From assembly GCA_000727475.1 (NCBI GenBank), contig KL647317.1, positions 1,424,284 through 1,488,283 of the forward strand: 64,000 bases of DNA. Reading direction: 5' to 3'. Source of the DNA: Sarcocystis neurona. Taxonomy: Eukaryota > Apicomplexa > Conoidasida > Eucoccidiorida > Sarcocystidae. Each line of letters opens with the position of its first letter. Position 1 is the first letter of the stretch. The translations under genes and the position numbers were made by a program. Shown one piece after another: positions 30,091-36,081 of this stretch. The notes beneath the pieces were generated by a model. It did not search any database. It was not told the DNA's origin and was given only the letters and a program-made list of their open reading frames with translations.

Positions 30091-30121
<31 letters not shown>

Positions 30122-32820
30122 GGTATATGTGTATACATACATACATATGAATTTGCATGCATGTCAGCGTTTGTCACCTGGTCACAGACTTATATATATA
30201 TATGTATACATATATATAGATATATGTCTATACATATATCTATATGTATTTGCACGCAGATGAGCCTTTGCCATCTGGTCACACTCTCACTTTCACTCTC
30301 TCCGTCTCTCTCTCTCTATATATATACGTATATGTATTTGCATGCATACAGGTCTTTCCCATCTAATCACTTGCATATATATATATATATGAAAATATTG
30401 TAGCGTATAGAGACCGCAAAAAATCAAGGAACGATCCTCTGCACGTTGACAAGAAATACGACAATGTGTTTCTACGTCTCTGTGCCTCTCTCCCTGCACT
30501 TTCACCTACGTCTGCATACACGTACACAGGCACACAGATATGTACATACATATATGTAATAATATATACATATACGTGTTCACACATATTCATAGGTATA
30601 TATCTACATAGATACATATGTGTATGTGTATGTACATGCTTCTATACATATACATATATATAGATGTATACTTATGAACGACCTTAGGAAACAACTACAT
30701 TGGGCGAAGAAAATAGGCGTTTATGTGTATGTGTGAATATCCACACAGATACCTGCACACCAACATATACATATATATAGCAGCTGTGTGGGCACTTGCG
30801 TCAGCTGTGCACGGGTATTTGTCAACAGAAGGGAGAGAAAAGGAGGGACAACGCCGTGAGTACGTACAGCGATCCCGCATCTCTTTGAAAGCGACAGCAA
30901 CAAGCGCATCCGCTTCCTCTGGTCTTTCCTCTTGGCAGTCCACCTCTCGCGCGAGAGCAACAGCCTCCTGCTCCTCGCCTGCACAGCGCAGCAGCAGCAC
31001 GGGCCACCCGCAGCAGCAGCAGCAGCGGCCCAAGCACTCGCTTCACAAGCAGCATCCGCACTCCACTGCTCCCACCATCAGACGAAGTGGCGGCAGCAGC
31101 ACACCACCGCGGTAATCTTCAAGAGCATCGCAGCAGCACGAGGCCGAGACGCAGCACTTGCGCGCACGGCTCCAGCGCGAAGCAGCAACGGCAGCCCCAT
31201 ACATCCACAAGCCGCAGCAGTCTCAGCAGCAGCCCCACGCGTCCGCAAGCCGCAGCAGTCTCAGCAGCAGCACCACACTGGACAGCAGCAGCAGCGGCAG
31301 CAGCCTCACAAATCCACACGCGGCAGCAGTCACAGCACCCGGACGCTGTGCTGCGTTAGATGCAGCAGCAGCAGCACCAGGAGCGTTCCTGATCCTCAGC
31401 AGCGTAGCCGCCGGCAGCAGCAACACAGCGGCCCATCACTCACAAGCAGCAGCACATCCCCAGGTCGGTACTTATACACCTTCGTACGCACACGCTGTTC
31501 TTATATATCTGCACATATATATACATTTATATAGTCGACGCAGGAGCTTTTATAGGTGTCCCTATGTATATGCTCGCGTTTTATTAATTTACAACCATCT
31601 AAGCATACACATAGAAGGCGGGCTGCCGTTGCTGCAGTCGCTATTCAGGTATCTGTACACCGGACATCACCCGCAAGTGCATGCAGCTATCACGCACAGC
31701 TACACTGGACGCGGTAGAACCAGTTCAGCAGCTGCAGAAGTTCCGCTGCTGCGCACCGCTTGCGCTGCCGCGGGGCTTCTGCAGCTGCGTCTTCTTCAGC
31801 AGTCTGCATGCCGCGGCGTCGCAGGTGCTGCTGCCTTCCTCGGCGACGCGTCTGCTGTGGTGACGACAGAGAGGAACGCTGCTAAGTCTGTGGGCACTAC
31901 TACTACTACTAGTGCATGTGAGAGAAGCAGCACCCCTGCATGCGCTGCAGCTGCCCCTTTTCCTTGCATTGCAACAGACCCGTCGACAACTCCTGCATCT
32001 TTCACGGTTGTAACCAGCTGCTGCTCACGCTGCCCCGGCGGCCCCGCTGCGGTCCTCTGGGCCCTGCTTCGCTGCGGCTGCTGCTGCCCCTGGTCTGCGG
32101 GGTGGCTCCTGTCTCCAGAGAAAGTGGTGCTGCTGTATGAGGCTGCTGCTGCCGCACGAGGCTTGCTGCAGCTGCTGCAGCTGCAATACAACGCTACGAC
32201 CGCCAATGTGGAACTGTTGCTGCCCCGTCGCGGAATGTGCTACTGCTGCTGCCGTTCCTGCTGCTGCCGCTCCTGCTGCTGCCGCTCCTGCTGCTGCCGC
32301 TACTGCTGCTGCCGCTACTGCTGCTGCCGCAACTGCTGCTGCCGCTACTGCTGCTGCCGCTACTGCTGCTGCCGCTACTGCTGCTGCCGCTACTGCTGCT
32401 GCCGCTACTGCTGCTGCCGCCACTGCTGCTGCCGCTACTGCTGCTGCCGCTACTGCTGCTGCCGCTACTGCTGCTGCCGCTACTGCTGCTGCCGCTACTG
32501 CTGCTGCCGCTACTGCTGCTGCCGCTACTGCTGCTGCTGCGTGCTTCTGCAGTAGGTTTACCATCCCTGGATAAAGCCACAGCCCTCAGGGCTTTGAAGC
32601 ACAAGATTGTTGAAGCCTCGCTGCTGCGTGTTTCCTCCAAGGCAGCTAGTCCATGCATGCCTCGTTGCTGTTGCCGCTGCTGCCGCTGCTGCTGCTGTTG
32701 CCGCTGCTGCGGGCGCGGCTCCAGGCGCTGTTGCTGCTGTAAACACAGCCGCGCTGCCTCTTTGAATCTGTGACCGTCAACAGCAGCACACGCCTCCTCA
32801 TACGCCTTCCGGTCCTCCAT
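1404..32820 (-). CDS. Long multi-exon gene, NatB auxiliary subunit (NAA25/Mdm20-like)
   Basis: This is a gene-level entry; exons are listed separately. About 15 minus-strand exons were recovered, totalling about 3.8 kb of coding sequence. Short segments follow, in order, landmarks I recall from NAA25: an N-terminal TPR piece (CFKALRAVALSRDGK), a Leu-rich helix (LVVVGSQLLLLLQFY), a helix pair ending in ALDKALTSSCREQQLF, then QTARKYVLLEKCLL, then TPEESEIWDK. Known family role: Mdm20/NAA25 is a TPR scaffold that joins the NAA20 catalytic subunit to form NatB, which acetylates Met-Asp/Glu/Asn/Gln N-termini at the ribosome. The assignment is inference from collinear short similarities, not a database search. 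Exons between 28.6 and 27.3 kb, and several junctions, are still missing or out of phase. Ala/Gln/Ser homopolymers are inserted between the helical pieces. Confidence 0.5.
2064..5232 (-). other. Last intron of NAA25-like gene
   Basis: About 3.2 kb. The part nearest the acceptor (2,064-3,450) is strongly pyrimidine-rich in the sense of the gene; 3,780-5,080 is TACATA/TATATA microsatellite. Long minus-strand Ser/Phe/Leu/Pro frames at 2,400-3,450 reflect the pyrimidine bias. Confidence 0.5.
2400..3450 (+). other. ~1-kb purine-rich block (pyrimidine-rich in gene sense)
   Basis: Plus strand is dominated by A and G (gaggaagaagaaaaaagaag-like), so in the minus-strand gene it is a giant polypyrimidine tract upstream of the final 3' splice site. 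Similar but shorter blocks lie at 24,480-24,960 and, on the opposite strand, 52,930-53,281. Confidence 0.6.
5233..5290 (-). CDS. 58-base exon of NAA25-like gene
   Basis: Acceptor cgtcttctgtgtctggcag above 5290 and donor GTACGC at 5232. Phase 2 in and phase 0 out, fitting both neighbours exactly. It completes a Ser codon and encodes KAFNNLASKVEAAVHDICS, a clean amphipathic helix. Confidence 0.68.
5291..7144 (-). other. Intron of NAA25-like gene
   Basis: About 1.85 kb. 5,730-7,120 is mostly TACACA/TATATA sequence. Around 5,380-5,580 a minus-strand frame is protein-like (QLREAAPSDGVKEESLSAL) after a cagtgctgcag site, but it has no clean donor, so I left it as intron. Confidence 0.45.
7145..7365 (-). 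CDS. Exon of NAA25-like gene
   Basis: 221 bases; acceptor gtgctggacag above 7365, donor CAG|GTAGCT at 7144; phase 0 in (matches the previous exon), phase 2 out. A short Gly/Ala low-complexity part is followed by ordinary helical protein: PSPNVCALLDAVGCALGLVD, then VELKNVLAVSLAYPRLLALS. The phase-2 end matches the next small exon exactly. Confidence 0.7.
8205..8490. repeat. Degenerate ~100-bp tandem repeat, 3 copies
   Basis: Three copies near 8,205, 8,306 and 8,406 share 'atatacacatttatgtat', 'gt(a/g)tgtgt(g/a)taccca', and 'atccatccat', separated by TA runs. In an intron of the minus-strand gene. Confidence 0.6.
10120..10850. repeat. ACACATA-type microsatellite block, ~0.7 kb
   Basis: Nearly continuous alternation of 'acacata', 'gatacat' and 'tacatac' words, interrupted only by occasional G or C. 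Open on minus as a Cys/Val/Tyr/Met low-complexity frame of 223 codons, which I regard as non-coding. Confidence 0.8.
10887..11596 (-). CDS. Large exon of NAA25-like gene with decapeptide repeat
   Basis: Acceptor atttgctgctgctggcag above 11596 and donor AAA|GTGACG at 10886; 710 bases, phase 1 in and phase 0 out. The frame starts VEQLLQADCWCCVQGG, runs through charged and Ala/Thr-rich low complexity, then a five-copy decapeptide repeat (QVAAAAGQPP), and closes with ordinary protein ending CRLFWRHTRLVTPEESEIWDK (shown in two pieces: CRLFWRHTRLV and TPEESEIWDK). The last piece resembles the NAA25 segment I recall as 'RPEEDDIPWEDL'. The next exon joins in phase 0. Other frames are open across the repeat, so the exact 5' part is less certain than the 3' part. 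Confidence 0.62.
11151..11300. repeat. 30-bp tandem repeat, five copies
   Basis: Copies start at 11151, 11181, 11211, 11241 and 11271; the first four are identical and the last is diverged. In the chosen minus-strand frame each unit encodes QVAAAAGQPP. The other minus frames would give TSGSSSGAAP or KWQQQRGSPH. Confidence 0.92.
11597..15622 (-). other. 4-kb intron with minisatellite and TA microsatellites
   Basis: Mostly TATACA/TACACA-type sequence. It contains the ~150-bp minisatellite at 13,822-14,430 and TA runs near 12,470, 14,050, 14,410, 15,010-15,170. Minus-strand frames at 12,200-13,700 are Ser/Leu/Cys/Tyr-rich and look like low-complexity shadows. The exons on either side differ in phase (0 out, 1 in), so at least one exon is probably missed. 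Confidence 0.45.
13822..14430. repeat. ~150-bp minisatellite, four diverged copies
   Basis: Four head-to-tail copies begin near 13,822, 13,977, 14,129 and 14,281. Each has the order 'atatc(c/t)acac..tctacacattcct', 'gca(c/t)atcacacatgcacgtacgtatgc', '(a/c)ctcccgtgtatatat', 'acatcagtacatgttcactt', 'gacgaacgcaaacatatat'. Copies differ by substitutions and by the length of the TA run at each end. Weaker related sequence may continue to ~14,960. Confidence 0.75.
15623..15704 (-). CDS. Candidate exon of NAA25-like gene
   Basis: 82 bases, acceptor ttcggtgctgctccccag above 15704, donor GTGCCG at 15622, phase 2 in and 0 out. It encodes QNTADILFISAAAAAAGRAA followed by RALEAAQ, a helix with a short Ala homopolymer. 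The other two frames either stop (TAG) or are Cys-rich. It is not in phase with the 16230-16557 exon without an additional exon. Confidence 0.48.
15705..16229 (-). other. Intron with (CAGCGG)n tract
   Basis: Holds a GC-rich alternating (GCAGCG)n run at 15,960-16,020, which reads poly-Ala on plus and Pro/Leu on minus. The phase difference between the flanking exons (1 out, 2 in) means a small exon is probably missing here. Confidence 0.4.
16230..16557 (-). CDS. Exon of NAA25-like gene
   Basis: One of the clearest exons: acceptor gttgctggttctacag above 16557 and donor GTAAGC at 16229; phase 0 in, phase 1 out (328 bases). It encodes ALEPLFEAERTAALAKLTQL, a Ser/Thr-rich low-complexity section, and then a charged helix, ELTQTARKYVLLEKCLL. 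The last helix resembles the NAA25 segment I recall as 'QVRTERMLLDLLL', in the right order relative to neighbouring exons. Confidence 0.72.
16558..18296 (-). other. Intron with dense triplet repeats and a possible small exon
   Basis: About 1.7 kb; CAG-rich on plus (CTG-rich in gene sense) from 16,600 to 17,900 and TATACA microsatellite from 18,020 to 18,290. A possible 41-base exon follows agccttgctgttgcag near 16,661 and reads LLLQVRDKLAVEST, but it ends in a phase that does not fit the next exon. Multiple plus- and minus-strand frames here are repeat shadows. Confidence 0.4.
18297..18488 (-). CDS. Candidate exon of NAA25-like gene (3' end uncertain)
   Basis: Acceptor gcggctcgctgcag above 18488 is good and starts in phase 2, matching the previous exon (joins as ALFA-A-CRLRRRK). 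The start is protein-like (TSEEAERGAALLLSCCMRAL); the later part becomes Cys/Arg-rich. The donor is unclear: I used GTGCGT at 18296, but GTGGTG or GTGCTG upstream are alternatives, so the last ~100 bases may be intronic. Confidence 0.45.
18489..19060 (-). other. Intron of NAA25-like gene
   Basis: About 570 bases: TATACA-type microsatellite (18,660-19,020) and, near the acceptor, a pyrimidine-leaning stretch. No further exon seen. Confidence 0.5.
19061..19127 (-). CDS. Small exon of NAA25-like gene
   Basis: 67 bases with acceptor gtggtctcctatgcag above 19127 and donor GTACGT at 19060. Phase 1 in (matches 20072-20203), phase 2 out. It encodes AALDKALTSSCREQQLFDAL, which fits a TPR A/B helix and resembles the NAA25 segment I recall as 'LLEEGLTHSPSNAQFKLLL'. 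Confidence 0.68.
19128..20071 (-). other. Intron of NAA25-like gene
   Basis: About 0.94 kb. The plus strand is purine-rich in 19,310-19,390 and 19,680-19,760, so pyrimidine-rich in the gene's sense. No microsatellite of note and no convincing exon. Confidence 0.5.
20072..20203 (-). CDS. Exon of NAA25-like gene
   Basis: 132 bases, acceptor agctcttgtagcag above 20203 and donor GTAGTA at 20071; phase 1 in, phase 1 out. It encodes a helical, homopolymer-free segment: YDVRLCVAICLFLPEYINFL then QKSASAGLSVPQCLTCLYR. It joins the next exon in phase to give CLYR-D-AALDKAL. In NAA25 I would align it with the mid-protein helix pair before the later TPRs. Confidence 0.65.
20204..22368 (-). other. Intron, with triplet blocks and a possible exon near 21,560
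   Basis: The blocks at 20,200-21,600 are CAG-rich on plus, hence CTG-rich in the sense of the minus gene. They produce a 235-codon plus-strand frame of Ala/Ser/Gln that I regard as a shadow. A possible minus-strand exon follows gagcggacttttgcag near 21,563 (LERLRCLDALPWQLGQPWT) and would need a GC donor (GCAAGT). Its phase would fit the next exon, but the non-canonical donor keeps it unproven. 21,620-22,330 is TA-rich microsatellite. Confidence 0.4.
22369..22662 (-). CDS. Exon of NAA25-like gene, homopolymer-rich
   Basis: Clear ends: acceptor cttcacgttgtgggacag above 22662 and donor GTACGT at 22368. The length is 294 bases, a multiple of three, so phase is unchanged. All three frames are open because of CAG triplets. 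One gives an Ala-rich peptide with good flanks (NAQYQENCARLALAL at the start, LLQHFWETSDPGS at the end). The phase-1 frame, which would match the next modelled exon, gives a Gln/Glu/Lys-rich disordered segment. The exon is likely real; its frame is ambiguous. Confidence 0.55.
24116..24192. repeat. 14-bp tandem repeat, about 5-6 copies
   Basis: The unit ACGCAGATATAAAC repeats head to tail, with one variant copy at the left (gatatagac). It lies in an intron of the minus-strand gene and has no coding role. Confidence 0.85.
24480..24960 (+). other. Purine-rich strand block
   Basis: Roughly 480 bases with a strong excess of A and G on the plus strand (gagaaaggagaatcgcgaaa-like). In the sense of the minus-strand gene it is a pyrimidine-rich intronic tract. 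Long frames of Arg/Glu/Lys on plus and Ser/Phe/Leu on minus are consequences of this bias, not evidence of genes. Confidence 0.55.
25490..25720. repeat. Degenerate ~75-80-bp tandem repeat, 3 copies
   Basis: Three successive segments share the pattern 'tcatacatat...' then 'tctatca/cta...gtgtacacatgtatg', starting near 25,490, 25,570 and 25,645. Substitutions are frequent. The surrounding sequence is TA-rich microsatellite. Non-coding. Confidence 0.5.
27211..27330 (-). CDS. Candidate exon with hydrophobic helix, NAA25-like gene
   Basis: Forty codons between a CTG-rich acceptor (ctgctgctgag) and the donor CAG|GTGTTC. The preferred frame ends CVELVVVGSQLLLLLQFYQ, which resembles the NAA25 helix I recall as 'CVVQLTRLLGLY'. 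Phase 0 in and out. The upstream join is not phase-consistent with the 27557-27887 exon, so either a small exon is missing or the acceptor is wrong. Confidence 0.42.
27331..27556 (-). other. Intron, possibly with a 42-base exon
   Basis: Between two modelled exons. A possible 42-base exon follows gggtcatctcgtcag near 27,450 and is open in every frame. Its phase would not make the next exon's preferred frame work, so I leave it as intron. The sense-strand sequence before 27330 is a run of CTG/CTC triplets, a typical acceptor approach in this gene. Confidence 0.35.
27557..27887 (-). CDS. Exon of NAA25-like gene with Ser-rich tract
   Basis: Clear boundaries: acceptor gctgcttgtgttag above 27887 and donor ACAG|GTATGA at 27556. 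Phase 0 in, phase 1 out (331 bases). It begins EPLSTPPRKRLALQSLTSTL, passes through Pro/Ala and a long Ser/Gly/Thr low-complexity section encoded by CAG-type triplets, and ends SMAACCERRDAYT. The low-complexity section is probably a disordered insertion between helical repeats. The plus strand is also open here but gives Leu/Val runs, a shadow of the CAG repeats. Confidence 0.62.
27888..28623 (-). other. Intron region with a second candidate exon (to 28243)
   Basis: A very good acceptor (cctgttctcctgcgcag) sits just above 28243 and is followed by an open phase-0 frame of about 60 codons ending near ~28,050. That frame contains SSNSSFNTAEARGSGPILG. It cannot be joined in phase to the exons on either side in my model, so I do not call it a firm exon. 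The rest is TA-rich microsatellite (28,350-28,530). Confidence 0.3.
28624..28720 (-). CDS. Candidate exon 3 of NAA25-like gene
   Basis: A strong acceptor with a long pyrimidine run (attactatttctgccgcag) lies just above 28720, and the donor GTAGTA is at 28623. All three frames are open across 97 bases. The phase-0 frame joins exon 2 without a shift and gives a hydrophobic helix (MSLRVLLLPSQSVCCAPY). The phase-1 frame (AVSVRLLRTILHRVL) looks more helical but does not fit the exon 2 phase. The exon is credible; its frame is not settled. Confidence 0.45.
29309..29523 (-). CDS. Exon 2 of NAA25-like gene
   Basis: Very good internal exon: acceptor cctgctgcag just above 29523 and donor CAG|GTAAGC at 29308. 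It starts in phase 1 and ends in phase 0 (215 bases). The 71 codons are protein-like with no homopolymer: MECRVLMPLEEAKTVCLLLH, then FFERLQPEAFRLYGQYKRSK and a Leu-rich helix ending LLCMLLQQ. In NAA25 the corresponding region is the pair of TPRs after the Thr-Gly-Lys motif of the first repeat. The spacing fits if exon 1 is spliced at 32561. Confidence 0.72.
29524..32240 (-). other. Intron 1 of NAA25-like gene
   Basis: About 2.7 kb between the 15-bp repeat and exon 2. It holds CAG/CTG-rich blocks (31,000-31,450 and 31,680-32,230), a TA-rich stretch (30,030-30,700) and a threefold degenerate repeat near 30,150-30,376. A plus-strand open frame runs through 31,158-32,555 and minus-strand frames are open in the same place. 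I treat them as by-products of triplet repeats lacking stops. One minus-strand stretch near 31,800-32,200 is protein-like and could hide a missed exon. Confidence 0.45.
30148..30376. repeat. Threefold degenerate repeat, ~95-bp spacing
   Basis: Three diverged copies of a ~40-base motif that begins gaatttgcatgcat or gtatttgcacgcag and contains a version of 'cacctggtcacagac' occur near 30,148, 30,246 and 30,336, separated by TA-rich spacer. It lies in intron 1 of the minus-strand gene. No coding potential. Confidence 0.6.
32241..32540. repeat. 15-bp tandem repeat, about 20 copies
   Basis: Almost perfect repeats of the minus-strand unit TAGCGGCAGCAGCAG fill exactly 300 bases. Variant copies (CTCCTG and CAACTG forms on the plus strand) lie near 32,255-32,340, and near-identical copies follow up to the first exon of the minus gene. 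On the minus strand one frame reads Ser-Ser-Ser-Ser-Gly, another Ala-Ala-Ala-Val-Ala, and the third contains TAG stops. It lies at the 5' end of intron 1 in my model, or inside exon 1 if the donor at 32561 is not used. Confidence 0.9.
32562..32820 (-). CDS. First exon of NAA25-like gene
   Basis: ATG at 32820 in context AAAATGGAG. It encodes an amphipathic TPR-like start (MEDRKAYEEACAAVDGHRFK), a Gln/Arg homopolymer linker and then CFKALRAVALSRDG, which resembles the first TPR of NAA25. I end the exon at the donor GTAAAC (plus 32556-32561), leaving phase 1, because the next good exon (29309-29523) begins in phase 1. The reading frame also stays open beyond the donor into the 15-bp repeat, which would add a long Ser/Gly tract, so intron retention or a longer exon cannot be excluded. 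Confidence 0.6.
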
Positions 32821-33998
32821 TTTCACAACCGCAATCGCCCCTCACACTCCCACTGCGCTGCTGCTGCTGTGCGGCTGCTTCTGTGCTGCTGCTTCTGTGC
32901 TAGTACTTGTTTCCGTTGCTGTTCCTCCTCCCGGTGCGCTGCTGCTGGTTCCCCGCCTGCTGTGCAGCTGCTGCACCTGCCGTTGTTGCTGCTGGTCCTT
33001 CTTCGCCCCGCTCCTGCGCGCCGCAGCTGCTGTCCTGGCAACTCGACTGCTGCTGTGGATCCTGCTCCTGCTCGCTGCTGCTGCGGGATCTGTGTTCCGT
33101 CCCCTGTTGCTAATGCGGCGTGCTGCGCCGGTCGTGGTTGTTGTCGCTGCCCGCTGCTGCTGCAACACTTCGAACTCCTACAGGAGCCGAGAGCAGCCGT
33201 CCTTTTCGTCTGCTGCTGAGGGGAACTTGTTGCCTTCTTGCGTCTGTTGCGTAAAGCTGCTGCGCAGCCGCTGAAGCGGGCTGTCGCAAGCGGACTCCTC
33301 CTGTATAACACTCCGGTTTTGCGGGGACGCCGCGTGCTGCTGCTGCTACAACGCAGCAACTCCTGCTGCTCTCCAAGTGCAGTCGCGGATACCCGGGAGC
33401 TGTGTTGCTGCTGCTCCTCGTCGTCGTTGGCACTAGTCTGCAACCCCACTGCTGCCGTGTGGTAGCTTCTGGTGCTGCAGCTCAACTGCTGCTGCTGCTG
33501 CTCCTGGGCGCTGCCGCAGCAGCTCTGCGGCTGCTCCTTGTCCGTGCTGCCGTAGCTGCCTTCCTCCTCACTGTCCACTGTCGCATGACTTCCCCCAGCC
33601 GACTGCCGGCGCCGCCCGTATCACCCAATACATAAATCTTGACTTCGACTCAGGTGCGGTTCTACACACAAACTAGTACGCATGTGCTTGCTGCGGTGTA
33701 GAAGCAGTGGCGATCTACACATGCATACATTCGGAGGCCCCTCTTGCTGCTGCTGCTGCTGCGTGCTTTATCGAAGCCTCTGTTGCAAACAAACCTTGTC
33801 GAGAGAGACGCAGTGGAGTGGCTGCTGCCGCCTCGCTGTAGGCTACGCGCGGTCTCTGCTGCGCTCCGTTCTGTTGCTGCTGCTCCTGCTGAGAAGCTGT
33901 ACCAATTCTGCCGCACCCGCGTGGAGTTCTGCTCCTGCTGGCGCGGCTGATGATGACACGTCTACGTTGCTGCCGCTGCTGCTGCTGTTGCTGTTGCT
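32821..33998 (-). other. Intergenic/5' flank with open minus-strand frame
   Basis: The DNA between the start of the minus-strand gene and the assembly gap is CTG-rich on plus. A minus-strand frame is open from ~33,640 to its stop at 32,823 and is protein-like near its start (VDSEEEGSYGSTDKEQPQS) and Gln/Ser/Arg-rich later. It has no in-frame ATG and ends two bases before the ATG of the NAA25-like gene. It could be an exon of an unmodelled gene, a 5' UTR or a repeat shadow. Confidence 0.35.
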
Positions 33999-33999
33999 G

Positions 34000-34605
34000 N
34001 NNNNNNNNNNNNNNNNNNNNNNNNNNNNNNNNNNNNNNNNNNNNNNNNNNNNNNNNNNNNNNNNNNNNNNNNNNNNNNNNNNNNNNNNNNNNNNNNNNNN
34101 NNNNNNNNNNNNNNNNNNNNNNNNNNNNNNNNNNNNNNNNNNNNNNNNNNNNNNNNNNNNNNNNNNNNNNNNNNNNNNNNNNNNNNNNNNNNNNNNNNNN
34201 NNNNNNNNNNNNNNNNNNNNNNNNNNNNNNNNNNNNNNNNNNNNNNNNNNNNNNNNNNNNNNNNNNNNNNNNNNNNNNNNNNNNNNNNNNNNNNNNNNNN
34301 NNNNNNNNNNNNNNNNNNNNNNNNNNNNNNNNNNNNNNNNNNNNNNNNNNNNNNNNNNNNNNNNNNNNNNNNNNNNNNNNNNNNNNNNNNNNNNNNNNNN
34401 NNNNNNNNNNNNNNNNNNNNNNNNNNNNNNNNNNNNNNNNNNNNNNNNNNNNNNNNNNNNNNNNNNNNNNNNNNNNNNNNNNNNNNNNNNNNNNNNNNNN
34501 NNNNNNNNNNNNNNNNNNNNNNNNNNNNNNNNNNNNNNNNNNNNNNNNNNNNNNNNNNNNNNNNNNNNNNNNNNNNNNNNNNNNNNNNNNNNNNNNNNNN
34601 NNNNN
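34000..34605. other. Assembly gap (606 N)
   Basis: A run of N. It is flanked by (CTG)n-type sequence on the left (33,960-33,999) and by a 24-bp tandem repeat on the right, so the gap almost certainly marks an unresolved triplet-derived repeat. The true length is unknown. Confidence 0.97.
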
Positions 34606-34735
34606 GCTGCTGCTGCTGTTCCTGTTGCGGCTGTTGCTGCTGTTCCTGTTGCGGCTGTTGCTGCTGTTCCTGTTGCGGCTGTTGCTGCTGTTCCTGTTGC
34701 GGCTGTTGCTGCTGTTCCTGTTGCGGCTGTTGCCG
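34606..34735. repeat. 24-bp tandem repeat at gap edge, five or more copies
   Basis: Units alternate GCTGTTGCTGCTGTT with CCTGTTGCG on plus. In one minus-strand frame each unit encodes QQEQQQQP, in another ATGTAATA. The array is truncated by the gap, so the copy number is a minimum. Related degenerate CTG/CTC triplets continue to ~34,880. Confidence 0.88.
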
Positions 34736-35841
34736 CTGGTGCTGCTGGTGCTGCTGCTGCTGTTGTCGCTGCTTCGGCTCTTGCCGCTGCTGCTGCTCTT
34801 GCCGCTGCTGCTGCTCTTGCCGCTGCTGCTGCTCTTGCCGCTACTGCTCTTGCCGCCGCTGCTGTTGCTGCTCCTGCAGCAGAGCTGCTGCTCTTTGCGA
34901 GGGGCTCGTAGGCCGACGGAGGAGGAGAGAACGCACGCCGCAGCAAGCGAAGCGAGAGGAAACAGATGTAAAGAAGCGGTGACGGAGGAAGGGGAAGTCT
35001 CGTCTTTTCCGACGGAGAAGATATATGGTTGCGTGTCGTGAAGGTACGAGTAGGTATGTGCTGCGCCGGCACGTCGATGCGTCGGCGTGGGAATAATTTC
35101 CGATATACACCTCCTTCTGTTAGCCGTAGGGCAGTCGCGTCACTCTCGTGCTTTATTTACCCGCAGCAGCAAAGATGGTTGAACGTTCAGCAATTTTATA
35201 GCAGCAGCAGCAGCGAGTGCAGTTCATATATTTACACTCTCAGACGGCGCAGGACTTGGGAGACACACCCGCCAGCAGCAGCGAGGGCGGCCGCGCCCAG
35301 CAGCAGCAGCAGCAGAGCGTTGCCGCATGCAGCAGCAGAACAGACGCGGTAGTGGCTGACAGCGAGAGTATGCGCGTTCCTCAGAAAGGCCTGCGCATGC
35401 AAACCAATCGATTTGGTCCACTGTCGTCTTCACACCGCCGGGGTATCGGGATTTCTTTCTCTATTTTCCTCGGGACTGTGTACTACACAGCGTTTCCACC
35501 GTAGGACATCGACAGCTGACCCCACAAGCTGGCTTCCTGCTGCTGCTGCACCTGGTCGATACTCAGCTGCGACGGCCGTGCGGCGGAGCTGCTGCTCTAG
35601 TGCACCGCAGCGGGGATTAGCCGCTGAATCCTGCAGCTTCTGTTCGTCCCGCTACTGCTCGAGGTAGTCTTTTTGCAGCTGCTGTGGCTCCTGCCTGCCC
35701 GGCGGCTGCAGCTGCTGGTGTATCTTCGGCTGCAGCCGTGCCTACTTCCGGGCCCCGAGCACCCGCTGCTGTGACTGCGACCGGCATTAGCCGCTGTTGT
35801 GCAGACTCCCAGGCACGACGCGAAGGTGGTCGCGACGCAGC
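34736..35841. other. Intergenic stretch with triplet tracts
   Basis: Degenerate CTG triplets to 34,880, then mixed sequence with CAG clusters at 35,160-35,340 and CTG clusters at 35,530-35,800. No frame on either strand combines a start, splice sites and convincing composition. Promoters of both divergent genes would be expected between 32.8 and 37.4 kb, but no motif is recognisable. Confidence 0.35.
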
Positions 35842-36081
35842 ATGTGGAAGGAGATACCGCAGCAACAGCCAGCACGCGCGGCTGCAGCAGCATTGCAGAA
35901 GTCTGAGCGGCAGCATCGACAGGAGAAGCAGCAGCTTTCGCAGCACGAAGGGACACTGCAGCACCGCCACAGCGGCACTCGCAGCAGCAACGAGAGAACC
36001 GGCAGCTGTTGCAAGGACACCGGCAGCAGCAGCTCGTCCGCGAAGTCGCCACAGCAGCTGCAGCAGCACCGCAACAAAAAG
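35842..36081 (+). CDS. Candidate Gln-rich exon upstream of plus-strand gene
   Basis: ATG at 35842 opens 80 codons: MWKEIPQQQPARAAAAALQK, then a charged Gln/His/Arg segment and a Ser run, ending at the strong donor AAAAG|GTGAGC. The composition is plausible for a coccidian protein. It ends in phase 0, which does not fit an acceptor just before the ATG of the following gene (phase 2 there), so I cannot connect them. It may be a first exon of that gene with an unseen middle exon, or a separate small gene. Confidence 0.3.

Noticed and set aside
31158..32555. 465-codon plus-strand open frame ending in Cys/Arg/Tyr repeats
   Set aside because: It runs antisense to exon 1 of the NAA25-like gene and through the 15-bp repeat, where frames without a stop arise automatically. 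No start or splice support.
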